Shown in pieces: positions 59,217 through 64,000 of a DNA stretch of 64,000 nt. The notes beneath the pieces were generated by a model. That model was not told where the DNA came from. It was given only the letters and a program-made list of their open reading frames with translations, and made no database searches. Location of the stretch: positions 2,035,001-2,099,000 of the forward strand of contig NZ_CP050177.1 of the NCBI RefSeq assembly GCF_011694815.1. The letters are read 5' to 3'. The translations under genes were made by a program, and so were the position numbers. This DNA is from Streptomyces liangshanensis (GTDB taxonomy: Bacteria > Actinomycetota > Actinomycetes > Streptomycetales > Streptomycetaceae). Every line of letters begins with the position of its first letter. The stretch's first letter is position 1.

Positions 59217-60005
59217 TCAGGAGGCGTCGAACTTCGCCCACTGGGCGCGGATCACGTCGGCGGGCACGGCGCCGACGTCCTGAGTGCCGGTGACCTCGGC
59301 GCGGAAGGAGAGTGTGGTGGAGCCGGACCGTACGACGGTCAGGTATTCGTACAGCTTCTTCTTGCCCCGGACGTCGAGGATCGTGAAGCGGTACGCGGCG
59401 GAGCTGTCCCCGAGTCGCGGCGCCGCGACCGCCTCGACCGCGAGGTATTTCGCCCGCACGAGGGACAGGCGGTCCTCGGTGAACCCGCCCGCGCAGGTAC
59501 GGCCCGCGGTGGTGAGGGCCTTCATCACGCGGGCGGCGCCCTGGCCCGCGTACGAGCGCAGCTGGATGTCGACGGTGACGCCGAGCGTCTCGGCGGGGTT
59601 CTCGGCCTGGCGGCCGACCTCGGCGGCGGGACGGAATCCGCTCACGGCGGGGGCGAGGCTGACGAGGGGCTGGCAGGCGGCGGGCTCCGCCGTGTAGTCC
59701 GTGTCCAGCGGGCCGCCGAGGGGGTACGTGGAGACGGTGTAGGCGCCGGCCCGCTCGCCGTCCGAGAGGGCGGCGGCGGTCAGTTGGCGTTCGGTACGGG
59801 GTGGCGGGCCCGCCGGGGAGGGGGCGGCGGACGGCTTGTTGTCGCCCGTACCGCCGCCGTCGCAGCCGGCGAGAGTGGCCAGGAGGCTCCCGGTGAGGAG
59901 TACGGCCACGGTGAGGCGCTTCCGGCGGGGACCTCGTCCGCGCCTGCCTTCGTGTCCGTGTCCGTGTCCGTGTCCGTGCCCGTCGTGCTTCGCTGCCCCG
60001 ACCAC
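59217..60005 (-). CDS. Putative lipoprotein with His-Gly repeat
   Basis: A 262-residue protein. The cytoplasmic n-region contains HGHGHGHGH encoded by a six-base tandem repeat near 59951-59980, then a signal core and lipobox LATLAGC (Cys at about 48). The mature domain ends VPADVIRAQWAKFDAS and is mostly beta (DVRGKKKLYEYLTVVRSG). No known family is recognised. Starts GTG at 60005; a shorter start would remove the His repeat, but I see no better ribosome binding site. Confidence 0.78.
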   Translation of the reverse strand: MVGAAKHDGHGHGHGHGHEGRRGRGPRRKRLTVAVLLTGSLLATLAGCDGGGTGDNKPSAAPSPAGPPPRTERQLTAAALSDGERAGAYTVSTYPLGGPLDTDYTAEPAACQPLVSLAPAVSGFRPAAEVGRQAENPAETLGVTVDIQLRSYAGQGAARVMKALTTAGRTCAGGFTEDRLSLVRAKYLAVEAVAAPRLGDSSAAYRFTILDVRGKKKLYEYLTVVRSGSTTLSFRAEVTGTQDVGAVPADVIRAQWAKFDAS

Positions 60006-60101
60006 CCTGTGTCTCCCCCTGCCGTGCCGATCACCGCGTCGGTGTCGCCGTGTTGATCACGACGCCCGGGCTCGATTGTGCGGCACGGGGCGGCCCGTTC
60101 C

Positions 60102-61097
60102 TCACGCGGCGCCGGGGGTCTCGCGCGGGAGCGGGGTGTAGCGGTGCTCCAGGACCGCGCGGTAGCCCGACACGTCGTACAGGCCCATCGCGACGGTGTT
60201 CCCGCCGAACACGTTGAACATCAGCACCGAGTCGCCCGCCGCGAGGGTCCCGCTCTCGGCGACCGCCATCGAGGCGTGGCCGTACCCCTGGCCCCGGAAC
60301 CGTTCGTCGATCTCCAGCGAGAAGCCGAAGGTCACCCCGGGCAGGTGGTGGTGCTTGAGCCAGAGGGTGCCGATCGGGGCGCCCGCCGCCTCCAGGACGA
60401 CGACGGCGTGGTCGGGGGTGGCCAGCCCGGCGGGCAGGAGGTCGGCGAAGTCGCGGTCCGACTTGATCCGGGCCTCTTCGGGGGTGAGGGACCCGGAGCG
60501 GACGATGTCGGCGACGTACTCGTCCTTGCCCGCGACCAGCCAGGGACCGTACTCGTCGTCCGTCATCGGACGGGCGGTGAGGGCGGGGCGGGTCCGGGGC
60601 GCGGGACCGGTTCCGGCGGCCGGCGCGGAGTCGCGGGGCGGTGCGGAATCGGCGGCCGGGGCGGCCGGGGCTGCGAGATGGCGCAGGCGTGTCTGGCCCC
60701 GGACGGCGTAGTGCGCGAACAGCGGTTCCGTCTCGGTGAGTTGCACGGTCAGCCGGGTCGCCCCCGCCGCCGCGCACCGGTCCTCGGCCCAGGTGCGAGC
60801 GGCCTCCCCGTACCCCTGGCCGGCGTGCTCGGGGTCGATCCAGAGGTCCACGATCCGGCCGGTGAGGGACCCGCCCGGTTCGTCCTCGTCCAGGGACACG
60901 GCGACACAGCCCACCACCTCCCCCGCCTCCCCGGTCAGTTCGGCGACCGTCAGCCGGGGGACGGCGGCCCGGACCTCCTCGACGCGGCGCTCCACGGCGG
61001 CCGGCGGGTGCCCGGCGGAGTCGTACGCGGCGCGCAGCCGCCGCTCGAATCCCGCCTGCCAGCGGGAGAGGTCGTCCAGGAGGCCGAAGTCCGTCAT
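60102..61097 (-). CDS. Tandem GNAT acetyltransferase
   Basis: A 331-residue protein made of two GNAT-like domains. The first (about 1-137) has VDLWIDPEHAGQGYGEAAR with the GQGYG loop; the second (about 175-320) has FSLEIDERFRGQGYGHASM with RGQGYG and the ending ALYDVSGYRAV-like sequence. A Pro/Ala-rich linker (about 140-172) joins them. Both acetyl-CoA loops look usable. Substrate unknown. Its ATG (MTDFGLLDD) lacks strong upstream information. Confidence 0.87.
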   Translation of the reverse strand: MTDFGLLDDLSRWQAGFERRLRAAYDSAGHPPAAVERRVEEVRAAVPRLTVAELTGEAGEVVGCVAVSLDEDEPGGSLTGRIVDLWIDPEHAGQGYGEAARTWAEDRCAAAGATRLTVQLTETEPLFAHYAVRGQTRLRHLAAPAAPAADSAPPRDSAPAAGTGPAPRTRPALTARPMTDDEYGPWLVAGKDEYVADIVRSGSLTPEEARIKSDRDFADLLPAGLATPDHAVVVLEAAGAPIGTLWLKHHHLPGVTFGFSLEIDERFRGQGYGHASMAVAESGTLAAGDSVLMFNVFGGNTVAMGLYDVSGYRAVLEHRYTPLPRETPGAA

Positions 61098-61287
61098 CGC
61101 GTCACCGTGTCCGTCGTCGTGGTGTCCATCGCCGTGCGCCCCCGCTCGGCAGGTGCCCGGGACCGGAGGTCCGCCGCGACGATACGCGGTCGTCGGGCGC
61201 GCTCCCAGGGGTTATCGGGGCCGGGGGCGGCGGCCGTACGGGGGTGCCCCAACGGCCTTTCCTGGCACGGCAGTTGTGTCCCGTCCA

Positions 61288-61317
61288 TTGACACGTCCTC
61301 TCCGCCGGATCGATTCT
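61288..61317 (+). promoter_or_regulatory. Candidate promoter of the GH64 gene
   Basis: TTGACA (61288-61293) and GATTCT (61312-61317) with an 18-bp spacer, 55 bp before the start codon. The -10 is weak, so it is a proposal only. Confidence 0.4.
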
Positions 61318-61330
61318 GAGAGCGCTCTCA
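61317..61330 (+). promoter_or_regulatory. LacI-family-type operator palindrome
   Basis: A perfect 14-bp palindrome TGAGAGCGCTCTCA, which shares 12 of 14 positions with the Streptomyces CebR operator TGGGAGCGCTCCCA. It touches the predicted -10, so a repressor bound there would block transcription of the glucanase gene. The cognate regulator is not in the window. Confidence 0.65.
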
Positions 61331-61371
61331 CCCCCGTGACCCCCCGCCCCCCACAGTGCAGGAGGCAGAGC

Positions 61372-62565
61372 GTGCTCTCCCTGAAGAAGGTGCTGGCGCC
61401 CTTCGCGGCCGCGGTGATCCTCGCCGCGGGGTTCACCGCCGCGGGACCGGCGGAACCGGCCGAGGCCGCCGTCCCGACGACGATCCCCCTGACCCTCACC
61501 AACAACTCCGGTCGCACGGACCCGGTCTACGTCTACAACCTGGGCACCCTGCTCACCACGGGCCAGCAGGGGTGGGCCGACGCGAACGGCACGTTCCACG
61601 CCTGGCCCGCCGGCGGGAACCCGCCGACCCCCGCGCCCGACGCGTCGATCGCCGGACCCGCCAACGGGCAGTCGAAAACGATCCGGATGCCGAAGTTCTC
61701 CGGACGGGTCTACTTCTCGTACGGCCAGAAGCTCGACTTCCGGCTGACCACCGGCGGCCTCGTGCAGCCGGCGGTCCAGAATCCGGCCGACCCGAACCGC
61801 AACATCCTCTTCAACTGGACCGAGTACACGCTCAACGACGCCGGGATCTGGATCAACAGCACCCAGGTCGACATGTTCTCCGCGCCCTACGCGGTCGGCG
61901 TCCGGATCCCCAACGGCACGACCAGGACCACCGGGCACCTCAAGCCGGGCGGCTACAACGGCTTCTACAGCGCGCTGCGCGGCCAGTCCGGCTGGGGCGG
62001 CCTGATCCAGACCCGGTCCGACGGTACGGTCCTGCGCGCGCTCTCGCCCGGCCACGGCGTGGGGTCCGGGGCCCTGTCCGGCGCGGTGCTCAACGACTAC
62101 ATCAACCGGGTCTGGACGAAGTACGCGTCCTCGACCCTGACCGTGACCCCGTTCACGGACCAGCCGAGCATCAAGTACTTCGGGCGGGTCTCGGGCAACG
62201 TCATGAACTTCACCAACAGCGCGGGGGCGGTCGTCACGTCCTTCCAGAAGCCGGACTCCGACAGCGTCTTCGGCTGCTACAAGCTGCTGGACGCGCCCAA
62301 CGACCTTGTACGCGGGCCGATCTCACGCACCCTGTGCGCCGGCTTCAACCGCTCCACGCTCCTGACGAACCCCAACCAGCCGGACGCGAGCGCGGCGAAC
62401 TTCTACCAGGACGGGGTGACCAACCACTACGCGCGGCTGCTCCACGACCGGATGGCCGACGGCAAGGCGTACGCCTTCGCCTTCGACGACGTCGGCGCGC
62501 ACGAGTCGCTGGTGAACGACGGCAACCCGCAGCAGGCGTACATCACGCTCGACCCGTTCAACTAG
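61372..62565 (+). CDS. Secreted glycoside hydrolase family 64 beta-1,3-glucanase
   Basis: A 397-residue enzyme expected to cleave laminarin-type beta-1,3-glucans outside the cell. The GTG at 61372 follows AGGAGG; the signal peptide ends near residue 32 (AEPAEA/AVPTT). The mature domain begins IPLTLTNNSGRTDPVYVYN, typical of GH64. The likely acids are E151 (NWTEYTLND) and D167 (STQVDMFSAPY), aligned by pattern with the catalytic pair of the family. The C-terminal part holds the substrate-groove segments FTDQPSIKYFGRVSG and SVFGCYKLLDAP. No carbohydrate-binding module is fused. Regulation is probably through the upstream palindrome. Confidence 0.9.
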   Translation: MLSLKKVLAPFAAAVILAAGFTAAGPAEPAEAAVPTTIPLTLTNNSGRTDPVYVYNLGTLLTTGQQGWADANGTFHAWPAGGNPPTPAPDASIAGPANGQSKTIRMPKFSGRVYFSYGQKLDFRLTTGGLVQPAVQNPADPNRNILFNWTEYTLNDAGIWINSTQVDMFSAPYAVGVRIPNGTTRTTGHLKPGGYNGFYSALRGQSGWGGLIQTRSDGTVLRALSPGHGVGSGALSGAVLNDYINRVWTKYASSTLTVTPFTDQPSIKYFGRVSGNVMNFTNSAGAVVTSFQKPDSDSVFGCYKLLDAPNDLVRGPISRTLCAGFNRSTLLTNPNQPDASAANFYQDGVTNHYARLLHDRMADGKAYAFAFDDVGAHESLVNDGNPQQAYITLDPFN

Positions 62566-62600
62566 GGCGTGTCCGGCGGGACTTCCCAGGGCGTACGACA

Positions 62601-62631
62601 GGGCCGCGTCCCTCCTTCGCGGACGCGGCCC
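62601..62631. terminator. Bidirectional terminator
   Basis: A perfect 11-bp stem (GGGCCGCGTCC with GGACGCGGCCC), 9-nt loop, between the converging glucanase and acyl-CoA dehydrogenase genes. Confidence 0.8.
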
Positions 62632-62656
62632 CGTCGTCGGCACCGACCTCGCCGGG

Positions 62657-64000
62657 TCAGCCGATCCTGCGGTGGACGTTCTCCCGCCCGGACGGGCCCG
62701 GTGTCGCGTCCGCGATCCAGGGGCCGTCCCCGCTGGGGTCGACGATGCCCTCCTCCAGCCAGGTGTACGTGCCGGACATGACGCCGTCCACGACCTTGCG
62801 GTCGATCTCGTCCGTGTTGGACCAGAGCCGCGTGAACAGCTCCTCGACCCGGATCCTGGCCTGGCGGCAGAAGACGTCGGCCAGTTGGTACGCCTCGCGG
62901 CCGTGGTCCCCGCCCGCGCGCAGCATCTCGGCCCGTACGCAGGCCGCGCTCATCGCGAAGATCTCCGCGCCGATGTCCACGATCCGCCCGAGGAAGCCCT
63001 GCTTGGTCTCCATGCGGCCCTGCCAGCGGGACATCGCGTAGAACGTGGACCGGGCCAGCTTGCGCGAGGTCCGCTCGACGTACCGCAGGTGGACCGACAG
63101 GTCGGCGTGGCCGCTGGGGTGGAACTCCGCGTACGAGCCGGGGAGTTGGCCGGTCCCGGCGACCAGCTTCGGCAGCCAGCGGGCGTAGAACCTGCCCGCC
63201 TGCGCGCCCGCCCTCGCCTTGTCCGCGAGGGACTTGTCCGGGTCGATGATGTCGCCGGCCACCGCGAGGTGGGCGTCGACGGCCTCGCGGGCGATCAGCA
63301 GGTGCATGATCTCCGTCGAGCCCTCGAAGATGCGGTTGATGCGCATGTCCCTGAGCATCTGCTCGGCGGGCACGGCCCGTTCACCGCGCGCCGCCAGCGA
63401 CTCGGCCGTCTCGAAACCGCGGCCGCCGCGGATCTGGACCAGCTCGTCGGCCATGCGCCAGCCCATCTCGGAGCCGTACAGCTTGGCGAGCGCGGCCTCG
63501 ATCCGGATGTCGTTGCGGTCCTCGTCGGCCATCTGCGAGGAGAGGTCGACCACCGCCTCCAGCGCGAACGTGGTGGCCGCGATGAAGGAGATCTTCTCGC
63601 CCACGGCCTCGTGGCGGGCGACCGGCCTGCCCCACTGCTCGCGGGCCCCCGACCACTCGCGGGCGATCTTGAGGCACCACTTGCCCGCGCCCACGCACAT
63701 GGCGGGCAGGGAGAGGCGCCCGGTGTTCAGGGTGGTGAGCGCGATCCTGAGCCCCGCGCCCTCCTCGCCGATGCGGTTCGCCGCCGGGACGCGGACCTGG
63801 TGGAAGCGGGTCACGCCGTTCTCCAGGCCGCGCAGGCCCATGAAGGCGTTGCGATGCTCGACCGTGATGCCCGGGGAGTCGGCCTCGACGACGAACGCCG
63901 TGATGCCGCCCTTGCGGCCGTCGGCCTTCGGCACCCGGGCCATCACCACGAGGAGGTCGGCGACCACGCCGTTGGTGGTCCACAGCTTCACGCCGTCGAG
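62657..64000 (-). CDS. Acyl-CoA dehydrogenase (N-terminal part beyond right edge)
   Basis: FAD-dependent fatty-acid beta-oxidation-type enzyme; 448 C-terminal codons are seen, entering the window at LDGVKLWTTNGVVADLLVV. The middle domain (GLRGLENGVTRFHQVRVPA), helical domain (RLSLPAMCVGAGKW, QWGRPVARHEAVGEKIS) and the QIRGGRGFETA and RIFEGSTEIMHLL motifs are canonical. The extra 150 or more residues after these (FYARWLPKL to the end) make it like the long VLCAD/ACAD9-type members rather than the 380-residue short forms. The start codon lies outside. Confidence 0.92.
   Translation of the reverse strand, partial: LDGVKLWTTNGVVADLLVVMARVPKADGRKGGITAFVVEADSPGITVEHRNAFMGLRGLENGVTRFHQVRVPAANRIGEEGAGLRIALTTLNTGRLSLPAMCVGAGKWCLKIAREWSGAREQWGRPVARHEAVGEKISFIAATTFALEAVVDLSSQMADEDRNDIRIEAALAKLYGSEMGWRMADELVQIRGGRGFETAESLAARGERAVPAEQMLRDMRINRIFEGSTEIMHLLIAREAVDAHLAVAGDIIDPDKSLADKARAGAQAGRFYARWLPKLVAGTGQLPGSYAEFHPSGHADLSVHLRYVERTSRKLARSTFYAMSRWQGRMETKQGFLGRIVDIGAEIFAMSAACVRAEMLRAGGDHGREAYQLADVFCRQARIRVEELFTRLWSNTDEIDRKVVDGVMSGTYTWLEEGIVDPSGDGPWIADATPGPSGRENVHRRIG

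Overview
The window is chromosomal DNA from a Streptomyces or a very close relative. The evidence is a very high G+C content with G/C-dominated third codon positions, frequent GTG and TTG starts, a proline/alanine/glycine-rich style of protein, and a gene order I recall from the S. coelicolor chromosome (rnj-dapA-thyX, dapB-M16 peptidase-pnp-rpsO, the single type VII secretion locus, ribF-truB-rbfA-infB-nusA-rimP, proS-ispG-rseP-dxr). The species cannot be named from this sequence alone.

Layout. 1-4711: RNase J (cut by the left edge), dapA and thyX on the minus strand, two small plus-strand membrane proteins, and a minus-strand membrane protein that ends the dapB operon. 4259-9711: a minus-strand operon rpsO, pnp, M16 peptidase, dapB, small membrane protein, with conspicuous hairpins between rpsO and pnp. 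9966-34182: a complete ESX-like type VII secretion system (T7SS). EccD diverges from EccC; EccC is followed by a 149-residue protein, a 764-residue candidate substrate and two lipoproteins. A strong bidirectional terminator separates these from a convergent block of two WXG100 proteins, a mycosin-like pseudoprotease, a 552-residue protein ending in a YxxxD secretion motif and a small helical partner. Then come an intact mycosin and EccB, diverging from EccE, a 239-residue partner, a DUF397 protein and an EspI-like ATPase with long proline-rich arms. EccA was not found.

34371-40465: a five-gene oligopeptide/dipeptide-type ABC importer, followed by a cluster of Streptomyces intergenic repeats. 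40914-49567: the translation operon rimP, nusA, ylxR, infB, DUF503, rbfA, truB, ribF (minus strand), ended at infB by two tandem perfect hairpins. 49718-51572: lipoprotein, ferritin-like DUF4439 protein and a kinase-fold protein that has lost its catalytic residues. 51759-59076: proS, two GNAT acetyltransferases, ispG, site-2 protease and dxr (isoprenoid MEP pathway genes flanking the protease). 59217-64000: lipoprotein, double-GNAT protein, a secreted GH64 glucanase behind a LacI-type palindrome, and an acyl-CoA dehydrogenase cut by the right edge.

The most interesting material is in the T7SS. It holds two mycosins, one with its catalytic His replaced by Gln next to the WXG100 pair, and several WXG-containing candidate substrates, only some of which carry a recognisable export motif. 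Also notable are the degenerate phosphotransferase at 50670-51572 and the orientation rule of the intergenic repeats: all seven copies seen read in the sense direction relative to the gene that ends nearest to them.
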